Source of the DNA: Anseranas semipalmata
Lineage: Eukaryota > Chordata > Aves > Anseriformes > Anseranatidae
Assembly (NCBI GenBank): GCA_013399115.1
Contig: VXAA01006076.1
Span: forward strand, 830,205 to 894,204
DNA: 64,000 nt
Direction: 5' to 3'
The translations under genes were made by a program, and so were the position numbers. The notes beneath the pieces are model-generated. The model saw only the letters and a program-made list of their open reading frames with translations, was not told the DNA's origin and ran no database searches. Of this stretch, positions 1 through 11,700 are shown one piece after another. Each line of letters opens with the position of its first letter. The first letter of the stretch is position 1.

Positions 1-1083
1 TCATTCCAATTCCTTCTAGTACAAGTATATAGACGAAGTAGGAGACACAGATTCTCACTGTTTTTAGAGGGTGCTTGTGGCTATAATTAAATTGAAGAAA
101 AATTTCTGAAGGAGCTGATAAGCTGAAGGATATTTATAGAGGAATAAGAAATGTTGCAGCTGTTCTTGGTCCTAGTTTTACAAAGCTTTTCTTGGTGCTT
201 ATTGGTATTACATGGAGAAAGTGAGCCTGACTTACTGTCACAAGCCTTGCAGTAACAAACCAGGTGAAGATATAGTTGCCTTTGAAGTACCAGAGACAAA
301 AATTTTTGCCATTCCATATTATCTTGTAAATATCTTTTATAATTTTCTCTTAAAGAAGCTATGACCTGTTTTTATTTCACATAATTGGTTACTCTTTTTC
401 CATATAAGCCAAACAACATCTTGTCTTTTTTGGTTTCTTGGGAGTATCATGTTCTTGTTGAGACTTGTTTTGGTAACTGAAGGTGATCTCTCAGAGTCAG
501 AACTTGAGTCATTAAAAGATAGAGTAAGTAACAGCAATGGCTGATAGAACCTATTTTAAACTTAAACAACTGAGGCTTCTGACTATTAGGAACTGCAGTA
601 TAATTTTTAAAATTTATAAATGGCAAAATGGATATTCAATATTCTACTTTTTTGAATTTAAAAAAAATGGTGAAGATAATCATGTTGCACTTGGAGCCAG
701 ACTTCCATCACCTTTCCATTAGACATTTGCAGACAGCAATAGAATCTCCCCTGAGCCTTCTCTTCTGCAGGCTGACCAAATCCAGTTTCCTTGGCCTCCC
801 CTCACAGGCCGAGTGCTCCAGTCCCCCTGGTGGCCCTCTTCCTGAGTCACTTCAGAGTGTCAATGTCTTTCTCATACTGGGGAACCCTTTTAGTTTTAGT
901 TATGGTCAATGTATTGTTTTCTTCCTTCCTTTTGATATCTGTAGTTGTATTAAATTGCAGATTTTAATATACTTAGATGGAATGTTAGCTATTCACATTT
1001 TCTCTCTTCAGAATTGACTTAGCAGTGTTAATAGTGATGCATCTTTTTTAAAAAAAAAAATCACTTTTTTTTTTTTCCCCAAG
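1..1083 (+). other. MICAL3: MICAL3 intron (3' part), upstream of the first exon in the window
   Basis: No exon with credible splice sites and MICAL homology is visible here. The stretch is AT-rich and holds an old CR1 fragment (744-887) and A/T homopolymers just before the acceptor. The T-rich tract at about 1063-1080, followed by cccaag, serves as polypyrimidine tract and acceptor for the exon at 1084. The preceding monooxygenase exons must lie upstream of the window. Confidence 0.8.
744..887 (-). mobile_element. Old CR1 LINE fragment, antisense
   Basis: The + strand reads ctcccctgagccttctcttc, then a diverged 'lead gctgaccaa ... cagtccccctggtggccctcttcc ... caatgtctttctcatactgggga' style run that parallels the young CR1 copy at 7520-7635 and the usual CR1 3'-region text on its reverse strand. 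It carries small deletions and many substitutions, so it is older than the 7175 copy. Edges are approximate. It is a non-coding remnant within the intron. Confidence 0.7.
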
Positions 1084-1210
1084 GGAAAGCATTTATAGGC
1101 TACTGCCTCAGACCACCCCTGAGAATGTGAGTAAAAACTTCAGCCATTATAGCATTGATCCAGCCACCCGGTATCCCAATATCAATGTCAACTTCTTGCG
1201 GCCACAGCAG
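1084..1210 (+). CDS. MICAL3: MICAL3 exon: end of the flavin monooxygenase domain
   Basis: The exon adds one base to the preceding codon and then 42 codons reading [19 protein letters not shown] and onward to NVNFLRPQQ. This matches the well conserved C-terminal edge of the MICAL FAD-dependent monooxygenase region, which oxidises actin methionines using NADPH and oxygen. The acceptor is cccaag at 1083 and the donor is CAG|gtaact at 1211, ending in phase 0. The FAD-binding GxGxxG motif and most catalytic residues are encoded upstream of the window, so only the last part of the domain is seen. The assignment to MICAL3 rather than MICAL1 or MICAL2 rests on the sum of the following exons. Confidence 0.95.
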
Positions 1211-1766
1211 GTAACTAAACAAATGGTGCTTCTCAATATTTGTAATCTGCATTGTCTTTTCTTAGGTGAAACTATGCTAACGTTTTGGGAACAAATAATG
1301 ACCCGACTGTGGCAGTATAACTTGGAAGCAGTGAAATGTAGATATATCAGTCAAGAGTTAACCTCTGTACTTTACCAAATTCCTGTTTTATCTAGAGTTT
1401 AGGAGTTGTAAAAATGCGCTTTTAAATCAGTTGTATTTTTTGTTTTGACAGTTCTAACCATGCTGTAATGATACTTGAAATCTATAAACTTGTGTGTCTG
1501 TGCATGCATTTTCTTTGTAGTAGCTTAGTATACCAGTTTAGCATTGCAATTTGGCATCCACTGAGCAGCAGCTGTCATCTAGATGGTTCAGCACTGACAA
1601 GTTGTCCCTTATTCTGGAGTTTTTGAGATAGAGATTTCTGCTACATAAGAATAGTCATCTTCGTTCTTTTGCCTTGGGATGACTCCATCTTGTCTTCCTG
1701 CTCTTTCTTTATGGATGTTATGTGCATAGCATGTCAGTCATTTTTTATTTTTTTGGATCATTTTAG
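1211..1766 (+). other. MICAL3: Intron
   Basis: Donor gtaact and acceptor tttttggatcattttag. I see only ordinary AT-rich intron sequence and no recognisable repeat or exon. Confidence 0.85.
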
Positions 1767-1860
1767 GTACGCCACCTATATAATACAGGAGACTTGAAAG
1801 ACATTCACCTGGAAATAGAGAACTTTGTGAACTCCAGGACACCAAAGCTGACTCGGAACG
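1767..1860 (+). CDS. MICAL3: MICAL3 exon: monooxygenase-to-CH connector
   Basis: Thirty-one codons plus one base, starting VRHLYNTGDLKDIHLEIEN and ending near TPKLTRN. Family members have a nearly identical stretch (VRHLYDTGE-type) joining the monooxygenase to the CH domain. The acceptor is ttttag at 1766 and the donor is ACG|gtaggc at 1861. The exon enters in phase 0 and leaves in phase 1, completed by AG at 2953 to give the E of NESVARSS. The spacing between domains is as in other vertebrate MICALs. Confidence 0.95.
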
Positions 1861-2952
1861 GTAGGCCTTGTTACTGCTTCATTCCTTGTGGTATTCTGGA
1901 GCTGGATTAGTGCAGGTCATATAGAGCAATGGGGCACTAGTGTGTTGTTTAGACAGCCTCTTTTGCTGTAGTAAAAGTATCCAGCAATTGTTTTGTCAAC
2001 AGTCTGATTTTTTCCAATCTTTCAAGTTTCAATTAACATGCAAATATATTTTTGTCTGCCTAATTTCCTTGCTGTATAATGGTGTAATATTTCTAGAGCA
2101 CATTTCCTTATACAAGCATTTCTTTTCACCTCCTTTATCCTATAAGAATGTCCTTACTTAGAGTGCAGAAGGCTAGCCTGAATTCACTCTTCATGTTCAT
2201 GCTTTTCTTTACGTAATCTCATCTCCTAGCTTAACTAAATGAAACCTCACTTTACTTGTGTTACTCTGAAAGCCTTGTGATAAGCATTTTGGTATCTGTC
2301 TACTTGTCCTGTACCCTAAGGGGTGTGTTGAACTTCTCCATTTGCACACCTTGCCTTTGAAAGTCCAGATAGTGTTTGTGGTCTCTCTGAATGGTGCTTT
2401 GCTGCTGAGCCTCCTTTCACTGCTTAATAGCTATGTAGTCTTTGGATTTGTTCTTTGGCCTGCAACCATGTCCCTTTAGGCTGTAATCTTGTCAGATCTT
2501 GCAGTAAGGCAAGGTCAAAACAGGTCAGTACTTCTAATGGAAAGCTTTCAACAGAAAAGAAAAAGTTGCAAAAGTACATTTGTAATTCTTCTATTAGAAA
2601 TAGTGTATCTGGGCTTTAGAGAGCATTGTCTAACTGTATATCCTTTTGATAATATTTAAAACAAGCTTTTGTAACTGCTTTATAATTCCTGGGGCTCTTT
2701 TACAAGGGCTAGGGTGAAATGTCTGGCAAGTTATAACTTATATCATTACTTTTTAGCACATGAAAAATCCTTTCTTGGATCTAAAATAGTTATGATAGTC
2801 TTTAAAAAAAAATGTGTCCTTTGTTGCCCATTTTAGAAGGAGCTTATTGTTTACATGAAGGTTTTATTTGTCGATTCATATTTTTTATTATGTAGTTAGA
2901 ATTCATGAAAGAGATTTAGTGTATTTCTACTTAACAACATGATCTCTTACAG
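1861..2952 (+). other. MICAL3: Intron
   Basis: Starts gtaggc and ends gatctcttacag. No repeat family, exon or RNA gene recognised. Confidence 0.85.
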
Positions 2953-3100
2953 AGTCTGTAGCTCGCTCTAGCAAATTGCTCAGCTGGTGCCAGAGGCAGA
3001 CAGATGGATATGCTGGTGTAAATGTTACAGATCTCACGATGTCATGGAAAAGTGGCTTAGCTTTGTGTGCCATTATCCACAGATACCGTCCAGACTTAAT
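2953..3100 (+). CDS. MICAL3: MICAL3 exon: first half of the calponin-homology domain
   Basis: It reads [20 protein letters not shown], then [17 protein letters not shown] and [12 protein letters not shown]. The segment [19 protein letters not shown] is the signature helix of type-2 CH domains. In MICALs this single CH domain does not bind F-actin strongly alone but helps position the enzyme and partners. The exon completes the E codon from the previous exon and ends AT|gtaagt, with the third base of the Ile codon at 4388. It is highly conserved; the few differences from human-type sequence that I remember are conservative. Confidence 0.96.
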
Positions 3101-4387
3101 GTAAGTAACTGGCTCTTTTGAAGATCTGGGAAGGGCAGAACATTAGTTATACTTTGAGCTAATACTATTGAGAGTGAGGCAATGCATTTGTGACTTATGA
3201 AGAAATAGATTGAGATGAAGTCAATTAAGCTTGATAGAAGCTAATGTACAGTGATTCACCAGCAGAGTGGAAGGTCATAATAGCTTGATGAATATGAAGA
3301 TAGATGTGTTGTCATTTTCTTTTCTGGATGATTTGACGGAATTAAACTTCAAATTGGTACTGGCTGGAATGCATTATTGTCAAACAGCTCTTCCCTGTGA
3401 AATTAGTCAGGAATAGTTGATAGCTTCAGTTAAATTTCTTGTGAACAAGTCTCTACACGGGCCTTTATAATCTCCTGTTTGACAGTAACTTTTAAAAAAC
3501 TTTAAGGCTGCCTGTTATAGAAGTAGTGACTCACTGTCTGAATGTTGCTGTTTGTAAACTAGCATGTTGGTTGGATAAAAGAGAGGCTTTCCTCTTACGC
3601 TATATATTGAATAAAGCAGTGCCCCCACTCTAAAATGGGAAAACACTGGCTGGCAGAAGTACTAGTAGCAAAGACTCTGGTAGTTTAATTGAAATCTGAA
3701 ATGACTTCAACTTTCCAAAGGGACATTAGAAACAACAAATGCTAGAGCGGTAATTAAAGGCATAATCCAGTATAAAGCGTGCTAAAGAATTGTGTGGTTA
3801 TTCCCTTCCGTGCACTGAATTGCTTTTCTATCAGTGTACTCAAGTTAACTAAGCTACTCTGTTTAATAGCTACATGACTTATGAAGGGTTCAAATGAAAG
3901 TATTCTATACTATATTGCTTTTCAGATAGTTCGTTTAACTCTCCACAAGCTATTTAACTTTATAGAGAGTTTTAGCTTTATATATAGTTCTACAAGTTTT
4001 GGAAAAAACTAGTAGAACAAAATTAGGGCTCGGACAAGAAAAATGGGGACAAAAGGAAAGGCTTCATTTAGTTCCAAGCACACAGAAGATTTTACATAGG
4101 GGAAAGAAGTACAGTCTTGCAGCAAAGGAGGAAGTGAAGATGTATTTCAGGGGATAATCAAGTTCTTAAGAAGAAAAAAATAGGTTTGTTGGAGGAGCAA
4201 CAAATGAAAAAGGAGTAAGTTTGAGTCATGTTCATCATAACTAAATAGCATCAACTCTTTGATACAAAAAGTATGTAAGTAAGTAAATTTGAGAGATTTC
4301 AGAAAAAACTGGAGATGGATCCCTGATTTCTTTCAGAAGACTGGTTTCCACTTGATTCAGTGCATGCCCTCTTCCTGCCCTTTGCAG
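3101..4387 (+). other. MICAL3: Intron within the CH domain
   Basis: Starts gtaagt and ends ccctttgcag. I see only AT-rich intron sequence. Confidence 0.85.
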
Positions 4388-4584
4388 AGACTTTGATTCT
4401 TTGGATGAACACAATGTGGAGAAGAATAACCAGCTGGCCTTTGACATTGCTGAAAAAGAGTTTGGAATATCTCCCATTATGACTGGAAAGGAAATGGCAT
4501 CTGTTGGAGAACCAGATAAACTGTCGATGGTGATGTACCTCACGCAGTTCTATGAGATGTTCAAAGACACCATCCCCTCTTGTG
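4388..4584 (+). CDS. MICAL3: MICAL3 exon: second half of the calponin-homology domain
   Basis: It continues [20 protein letters not shown], then [18 protein letters not shown] and [18 protein letters not shown]. NNxxLAFxxAEKxxGI and the final [12 protein letters not shown] helix are diagnostic of the MICAL CH domain. The exon has one base of the Ile codon, 65 codons and one trailing base (TGT G|gtaagg). Together with 2953-3100 it gives a complete CH domain of about 105 residues. After the domain the chain enters a flexible linker. Confidence 0.96.
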
Positions 4585-5513
4585 GTAAGGAGTTTGGGAC
4601 AGGTCTATGAGATTTAAAGACAGCTGCAGAATGAATATGTGCTTCAGTTATCTTCATGCTTCTTCCACATGAGCTTATACTAGTCAGTCACTAACTTTAC
4701 ATTACAAAAAGTTGCCTTCTTATTGGTATTTATAAAGACCATGTTAACAGCATCAGGAGCAAAAAGAGGAGTTAATAAATACGAAGTAATGTCCTCAAAA
4801 GTTTAAACTCACTTCAGCACTATTAGACAACTTCTCTGCTCTCTTGCTATTATTAGGGGTTCATTTGTCTTCACTATTGTGAGATGCCTTGCTAGTTGTA
4901 TAGTAGGTAATTTCAAAACACTGGCCAAGTTTTATATCTATTGTTTGCCATCCATGAGTGGTGGGAGTAACTCCAGGCCAATGTGAGGCAGGAATTAAAG
5001 ATATTTGATTAGAACTGTAGGATGTAATTGCCTAACATAAGTGAATATTGCCCATCTCTATGTCTTAATAATGCAGTAGCTTTTCTTTATTATCAATGAT
5101 CTTAATTCATATCCTAAGATATATCTGATTCGGGTCTGTAATTCTGGTGAAAAAAAAAAAGTGTGTTTAATAGCCTTTTAAAAATATAATGTGTATTGGT
5201 TAGGTATTATTTCCAAAACTCTGAACTCTTTTTACTAATACTGATGCTCATGGTGCTCTTCAAATATGAAAGTAAATACAGTATTCTGCGTGGTTATAAA
5301 GCCTAGAAGGAGAATTGATTTTGGCAAAATGAAGAAAGCAGCTTAGCTGAGAAAGCTATTCATTCGGGACTCTCTACAAACATTTTGTGCAGAGTGTTTA
5401 AGGAGAAGAGTGGTATGTTAGAAAATCAGTGAGTCCTTCAGCTGTGTATTTAATAATAGCACTGCAGAAATAATTTCTTGGCATTCCCTTGTCCTACCTG
5501 TTTTTTCTAACAG
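4585..5513 (+). other. MICAL3: Intron
   Basis: Donor gtaagg, acceptor ttttttctaacag. It contains an A homopolymer at about 5149-5160 and no recognised repeat family or exon. Confidence 0.85.
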
Positions 5514-5626
5514 ATAGTGTGGACCTGAATGCAGAAGAAAAAGCTGCCCTAATTGCCAGTACCAAATCTCCTATCTCTTTTCTCAGTAAACTGGGACAAA
5601 GCATCTCTCGGAAACGTACTCCAAAG
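5514..5626 (+). CDS. MICAL3: MICAL3 exon: post-CH linker
   Basis: It reads DSVDLNAEEKAALIASTKSP followed by ISFLSKLGQSISRKRTPK. The ISFLSKLGQ.ISRKR motif is shared by MICAL2 and MICAL3 and precedes the nuclear-localisation region. The exon completes the D codon begun at 4584 and ends in phase 0 at AAG|gtaacc. Basic residues at its end (RKRTPK) join with the next exon to form a lysine/arginine-rich run. Confidence 0.95.
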
Positions 5627-6149
5627 GTAACCATACCACAGTCCTGATACTACTTGTGTCTGTTAGGCTGCTGTCCAAGTAGCTGGTACTAGACATGGAT
5701 GTGTCTGTCTGCTATGTATCTACAAAAGACCATGTGTTCATCAGCTCTTGGCATGAGACAGTACGTGACCTTTATAACTGCAGAATTACATTGGTAATAT
5801 GCACTCTCAATTAGTGGTATATTTTGGTCTTAAAATCCTAGCTTTTTGGTAGAATGTGGGGATATACTTCGTATTGGAACATAACTGGTTGCTCAGTTCC
5901 CAGTTTGTTGAAAGTGTTGAAGAATGTCAGATAGAGTTTGCAATATGAAGGCAAGAAATCCCTAAGGAGGATGGACACGGGGACACACACACACACAAAA
6001 GCCCTTTCCTTAAACAGATGGGGAATGACCTAGAGAATTAATCGGTTGTATTACAAAGCTTATTTAAGTGTACTTACGACATTTGTCTCAGGCCAGAAAG
6101 GTATGAGAATCCTTATTTTTGTTTTCTTTCCTTCTCCCTCCGTTTTCAG
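5627..6149 (+). other. MICAL3: Intron with a CA microsatellite
   Basis: It contains a short (CA)n tract at 5982-5997. The acceptor has a good pyrimidine tract ending ccgttttcag. Nothing else was recognised. Confidence 0.85.
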
Positions 6150-6212
6150 GACAAAAAAGAAAAGGAACTGGATGGTGCAGGAAAGAGGAGGAAAACCAGC
6201 CAATCTGAGGAT
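6150..6212 (+). CDS. MICAL3: MICAL3 exon: basic linker, likely nuclear localisation signal
   Basis: Twenty-one codons, phase 0-0, reading DKKEKELDGAGKRRKTSQSE plus D. With the RKRTPK end of the previous exon this gives two basic clusters (RKRTPKDKKEK and GKRRK) separated by a short spacer, the pattern of a bipartite nuclear localisation signal. A functional signal between CH and LIM is known for MICAL2; for this MICAL3 copy it is inference. The exon is 63 bases, so skipping it would remove the second cluster without changing frame. Confidence 0.94.
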
Positions 6213-6944
6213 GTAAGTATTACAGTGAGGAAGGTGTCACAGAGAAAAACATATGTGGTACGTTCCTTGTTCCCACTTCAGTCCTTTCATTTTCTATATC
6301 CAGACAGGGCTTATGTGAAAATTTCTAAATTAAAATTAATTCTTCTTCAGAGGTTATACTTTATTGTATTTATAGAGGAAATATTTACTGATGCTTATGA
6401 AAGAAGAGTACACTACAAATGAAATATTGCAGTTCCCCCATATTCTATTTTTATTGCAATTTACTTTGATTTGATGAGTGCACCAAGAATAAAACTTCAT
6501 TAGTAAAATCATGCAGTGGAGTCAGAGGTTTCATTCATAGTTGAACTGTAGTCTCAGGTCAAAAGGCATACATACCTCCATACATACATGCTCCACAAGG
6601 TAGTCCTTCAGATCAAGTGCTTATAGCCAAATAATTACAAGTGGGCTATAATTTAGTACTTGGAATTGTCAGTGAGGGTTGAAGATAGCCCTTTGCTTTA
6701 CGTCAGTAGATTCATGAGAGTGTTTGAACTGTGGTCTCTTTGGTAGTTAAGTGTATCAAGTAAGGTTAGAAAGATAGTTTGTCAGAACTTTTGATGGCAT
6801 GCCACAGAAATTTAAAATGTGAGCTTGCAAATGCAGACTAATAGATTTGTTTTCTACAGTGTTAGAAACTTACTACAGCAAAGGAGAAGAGAGGAAAAGG
6901 TGATCTGGATGTATCTATTAAATTTTGATCTCACTGATTGGTAG
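6213..6944 (+). other. MICAL3: Intron
   Basis: Donor gtaagt, acceptor tgattggtag. Only ordinary intron sequence seen. Confidence 0.85.
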
Positions 6945-7118
6945 GAGGATGTCCCTCGAAACTACAGAGAAGAAAGACCTACATTAGTGAGTGCCCTGAC
7001 AGAGAGGAGAATTGATGCTGCCATCGGGAATCAGAACAAAGTCAAGTCCATGGCAACCCAGCTACTGGCCAAGTTTGAGGAGAATGCACCAGTGCAGTCC
7101 TCAACCTTACGAAGACAG
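6945..7118 (+). CDS. MICAL3: MICAL3 exon: CH-LIM linker
   Basis: Fifty-eight codons, phase 0-0, including REERPTLVSALTERRIDAAI, then GNQNKVKSMATQLLAKFEEN and a final STLRRQ. The ERPTLVS..TxRR and MATQLLAKFEENAP motifs are characteristic of vertebrate MICAL2/3. The canonical long transcript is expected to splice from its CAG|gtaggt donor to the LIM exon at 24754, as in the human RRQ-GS junction. The six cassette exons that follow can be inserted at this point. Confidence 0.95.
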
Positions 7119-8684
7119 GTAGGTTATGGTTAATAAAACCCTGTATTTTGGAATCGTGGCAGAAAATCATGAGTCACAGAATCATAGAATCACAGAATCC
7201 TTTAGGTTGGAAGAGACCTTCAAGATCACCTAGTCCAACCTACGACCTAACACTAACAAGCCCTCCACTAGACCATGTCACTAAGCTCTACATCTAAACG
7301 TCTTTTAAATACCTCCAGGGATGGTGACTCAACCACTTCCCTGGGCAGCCTGTTCCAATGTCTAACTACCCTTTCAGTAAAGAAATTTTTCCTAATATCC
7401 AACCTAAACCTCCCCTGTCGCAACTTTAGCCCATTCCCCCTCCTATCACCGGACACATGGGAGAAGAGACCAATCCCCACCTCGCTACAGCCTCCTTTAA
7501 GGTACCTGTAGAGAGTGATAAGGTCGCCTCTGAGCCTCCTCTTCTCCAGGCTAAACAACCCCAGCTCCCTCAGCCGCTCCTCGTAGGACTTGTTCTCCAG
7601 ACCCCTCACCAGCTTCGTTGCCCTTCTTTGGAGTCATAACATGGATTCCTCAAGTCTGGATGCTAGTGCTCTTGTACTTCAAAGGCTCTCCTAGGGAAGA
7701 ATGAAGGTTACTCAAAAGAGAAAAAACTTACATTTAGGAGAACGGGATGGAGAACTTCCTAATGAAAGTCTACTTTACTGTTACTGCCAGTATTATGTAA
7801 TCTCTTTAATCTCTTTCAAAAACATCTTACCAGCGATTAGGTTTCTTGTATAACTACTTTTGCTGTTGAAAAACTTTCAGGAACATCCCATTTCTAACCA
7901 CCAAGAACTATCTCTTAATTTCTGATTAGAACATTTTCATGCCAGGTTATATGTTTGTTCTTGTGAACCGTGATTAAGTTTTTTATCTTTATGTAAGCAC
8001 AGCAGATAAATGCCTGGGAGTTTCATTGCAATCAGGATATTTATATCATTTTAAGTGAGGCTTCCTGACAACTGCTGGTTATTCAGGATGTTATCTGAAC
8101 TACTGCAACTTCAGGGTACTCATCTTTGAATAGATGCTGAGTCACTTCAAGATACTGCTAACAGTGTAGTGTCAGCAGTATAAAGCTCAGTATGGTTTAA
8201 GTGCCCGAGTTCTTGCTCTGCTGCATAGGCTATCTTCATAGCTTGTGCCAAACTCTTTGCTACCATGGTCAGATTGTGAATGGCACCTTACCTAGCTACT
8301 TTAAATCTAGTAAAGGTATATGTATGCTTCGTGGCACAGTGGTGTTAGTAACATAGCATAATCTCAAAATGGTGACATTTATCCTACTGTTTACCAGTCA
8401 AATGTTTCCTCAGCTACTGCAAATTGGCTGGTATAACCAGGTTGAATTGAAGAAACGATGAAAATAAAGGAAAGGTCCAAAAAATGTGCAGTTTCCCATT
8501 TTTTGATGTCTTTTCTTTTTTTATGTATGACTTGCTAAATGAATTCTCCTCTACCCTATTTTTTTTTCTTAAATGTTTGTCTGTCTGATTCTGTCTCCCA
8601 TTCCTTTGGCTTTCTTTGAGTTTCCTTTGCTATTTTATCATCCCTACTTGGTCCCAACTCAATTTCCCTACAACCTGCATGCAG
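7119..8684 (+). other. MICAL3: Intron containing a CR1 insertion
   Basis: Apart from the CR1 element at 7175-7635 this is AT-rich intron. The end is pyrimidine-rich, leading to tgcatgcag before the cassette exon at 8685. Confidence 0.85.
7175..7635 (-). mobile_element. CR1 LINE, 5'-truncated, antisense to MICAL3
   Basis: The + strand begins with cacagaatcatagaatcac, the reverse complement of the CR1 3'-terminal octamer repeat, then ggttggaagagaccttcaag and ctagtccaacc, classic avian CR1 3' text. On the minus strand a frame of 113 codons (7609-7268) encodes the end of the CR1 reverse-transcriptase polyprotein: [36 protein letters not shown] and [11 protein letters not shown]. The frame is intact over this stretch, so the copy is fairly young. 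It is 5'-truncated, as usual for CR1, and has no clear target-site duplication. It is inside an intron and not expected to be expressed on its own. Confidence 0.95.
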
Positions 8685-8777
8685 CAACCTGTCCTGCCTT
8701 ATCAAGAACGTGTTCACAACCAGCCGTCCAGCAGACGAGAGCAGGGCCGTCTAGCTCCCATTCCCCAGTGGAAACAG
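8685..8777 (+). CDS. MICAL3: MICAL3 candidate cassette exon A (CH-LIM linker)
   Basis: It is 93 bases, phase 0-0, between tgcatgcag and CAG|gtaaag. It encodes QPVLPYQERVHNQPSSRREQ and then GRLAPIPQWKQ, a polar proline-rich linker with no domain. Support: consensus splice sites, length divisible by three, an open frame in exactly the phase that flanking MICAL3 exons need, and protein-like composition unlike the surrounding intron. I do not remember a precise homologue, so exon status is inferred. The pyrimidine tract is interrupted by purines near the acceptor, consistent with regulated use. Confidence 0.65.
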
Positions 8778-11700
8778 GTAAAGAATTTGATTATGAATAT
8801 GATGTGTTGCCTGCACCCAACTAGCTAACCAACCAGCTATCACTATCCTGTTTTTAAACCAATCCTTTTCCAGCAAAACCGATCCTTTTTAATGCGTGAG
8901 TCCATTATTTTAAATAGTTTACCTTAAAATGAATAAAATTAAAGTCTGCCTTTGGTAATAATGCATGGTTTAATGTTTCAAGAGGCCGTAGTCAAATTTC
9001 CCCTGTTGTCTTATGCTGGTTTCTGCTTACTAGGGCTTCAGTGGATGTTTCATCAGAAACCTTGCCAACAGATGCAACGTTGTGTTGTCTGGGGTATTTC
9101 TAGATTATTCTCTTAGAAAACAATAGAGAATATATAGGCAATTATCGCAGCCAATGAGGTTAAAGGTGTCATGCCATCTGTGGTATTAAAGCTCTTCATT
9201 GGTATAAAAAGTAAAACTGATTATCAGTTTTGCTATTCATGTGAAATCTTACATGTTCTGCGGTTAGAAGAGGCTTTTCAGTTACTGTGGTTTCCCTTTC
9301 TCTGTGACAAACCTAGCTTTCCTTGTGACCTTCTCACCTTCATTGCATTGCAGATTCCTGTAATACTGTGGATTAAGTAAATTTTAGATTTTTTGCCACA
9401 CAGAGTGACAGAATAGGGATCAACAGAAGAAAAATCTGTAGGTATCGTGTTTTATTTTCTCTCTTGTGTGTTTTAGACTGTTGTCATTACTGGTATTTTT
9501 CTTTCAGCAATGTACTTCAAAAGCAAGGCTCGTGACAATCAATCTTTTCAGGCAGACAGAGATAGTTGTCTCACTGGCTTCCTCTGCTTCCTCTCTTTCC
9601 CTTTGCAAATCACCTCCTCTTGTTTCTGAGAGTGCTGAGATATATTTTTCTAGCAGCCATAATTTACAGGAACATCTGTTTCTTTCTGGTTACAGTTTAA
9701 TCAGAGCATACTTTTGGAGTCAAGAGGAAGAAGTTTGGAAGTTCACTTTTTTGCATGTTTATGGGCTCATGGTCATCTTTATGCTCAAGGTATTCAACAC
9801 AAGTAGTGCTTCATGTCATGACCAGTGCCATGATCTAGAAGATTTCTCTCCAAAGAAGAAGACCCAAACCAGGGGAATTGTTGTCAGTAGGACTGTCAGT
9901 AGAGTCTTAAAAAAGTCAATATTATGTTTAGGTTTCCTGACTCATTGTTTGTTCTTCTACCTTCTCATCAAAATCTTCTTTATAAGCTAATGACTACTTT
10001 CAGGTGGATACTCCTCATCCATGACTAAGACAGATTTTAGTTTTTAAGAATACTTCCAGGTATAGTGAAGAACCCAAAGAAGTGATGCAGAAGAAGTATA
10101 TATGGCTGTACAAAATCAGGTCAGTTGATGAGCACTGCTTATGTTACCCTCCACCCTGGACAAAAAAAAAAAAAAGGAAAATTGGATTGCATTGGTTGTC
10201 TTTCTCAGCTCAGAAGGATGAAGATTTGTGATTCAGTACCTGGAGAAGATCCCATCCCTGCAGCTTTGAGATTTGTATTTGAACCTGCTATTGAAACTTT
10301 ATGAAGGCTTTATAATCAAGCCTTTATGGTGAAACACAGAAGTTCTTACTGTCTTCCTTTTGTAATTGATCAAAAAAAGACAAACTTCTGTTTCCTGCAT
10401 TTATGATGAGGATTTTCTCCTCAGCAGAGAGCAGTTTGTTCTTGTTTTTGTTCTTGTTTTGCCAGCACTACAAAATTTATTAAAAAAGAGAGAAAAAGTC
10501 CTTCTGGTCTCCCTCAACATTGGTAGCATCTCCATGTAGGCAGCAATGTAGGTCAGATCTCTGAAAAAACTTTTTTGAACAATTTTACTTTCAGAGGACT
10601 TAGTATTTTTTTATTCAATGGTGACATTGACAGCTGTCTGTGGGTACAGATTGCTCAAGATTGCTCTGGAAGTATTTGTTTGATCTTTCTTTGATGAGCT
10701 TTACTGTGTCAACAGAAGATGGTTGGTTCTTGGGTCCAGATTTCGTGCTGGATTTTGCAGTGCTTTTCATCTGACAATGAAATGGAGAAGAATAAAAGTG
10801 GGTCTCAAAGATGCATAATATGCAGAGTACATTAGGGTCAAAGAAACAGTTTATATGGTCCCTATTCCAAAGGTTCCTTAGGACTTGCATGGGGAAATAG
10901 AGAACATCAATTGTCTTCATGTAAAAATTAATTGGGAGTATATAGAACCATTTATTCTGGACTGATCAGAGATCAGCTGAGGCTGGAAGCTATCCACTGA
11001 CCCAAGCAGCCAGGTTTTGTCAAGCTTGGACAGAAATCCATCCTGCAGGAAGTTGTTGCTGAACCAGTGCTTCAGCTGACTGCTGAGATTCTTAATTCTG
11101 TTTGCTTAGGCACATGGAATTTAACAGCTGTGAGACTGTGTGTTATTTCAGTACTAAAACAGCTTTCTACAGTGACATTAGGCACTAGCTACAAAGTTAT
11201 TTCCTGGGACACAGATCACCAGCAGTGGAGTTGGGGCTGGGTACCGGTCCATGTTGTTGGAGATGCTTGTAAAGGAGTAGTATGGCTCCTGACAAGGTCT
11301 TCAGCAGGGATCTGTGTTTGCTGGTAAGAGCTGCTCATGAAGGTATGGGAAAGGGTTCTGTTGTTTGGCACAGGTGTCAGAGTTCACAAGCAGAATCTTC
11401 TGTCAGTGACTCTGTATAAGATATATCACATAACAAAAGCAGTTTCTAAAGGGGACAAAGTGGTGACCTGCTTTTGAAGAAAACAACAAGTTGCCTAATA
11501 TTCTTGCCCACAGGCAGAGCTGTTGAGGTCCTCAGGTGTTCTTGGGAGAAGGACAGTTTTCTGTCTTGTGATTGATAGCTTTGGTCCTGCATCTTGGAAG
11601 CTGCATGGAAGAGGAAAGTGTACTGCAAAAGCAGGAAGAGAGAAATATAGGGGAGAAACTGGATGGTTGTGAAGGAGGTGGTCTGGGTTGGACCACCGGT

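Noticed and set aside
9466..9990. 174-codon + strand ORF
   Set aside because: Ser/Phe/Leu-rich, no splice sites in the MICAL3 phase and no recognisable domain; probably chance.
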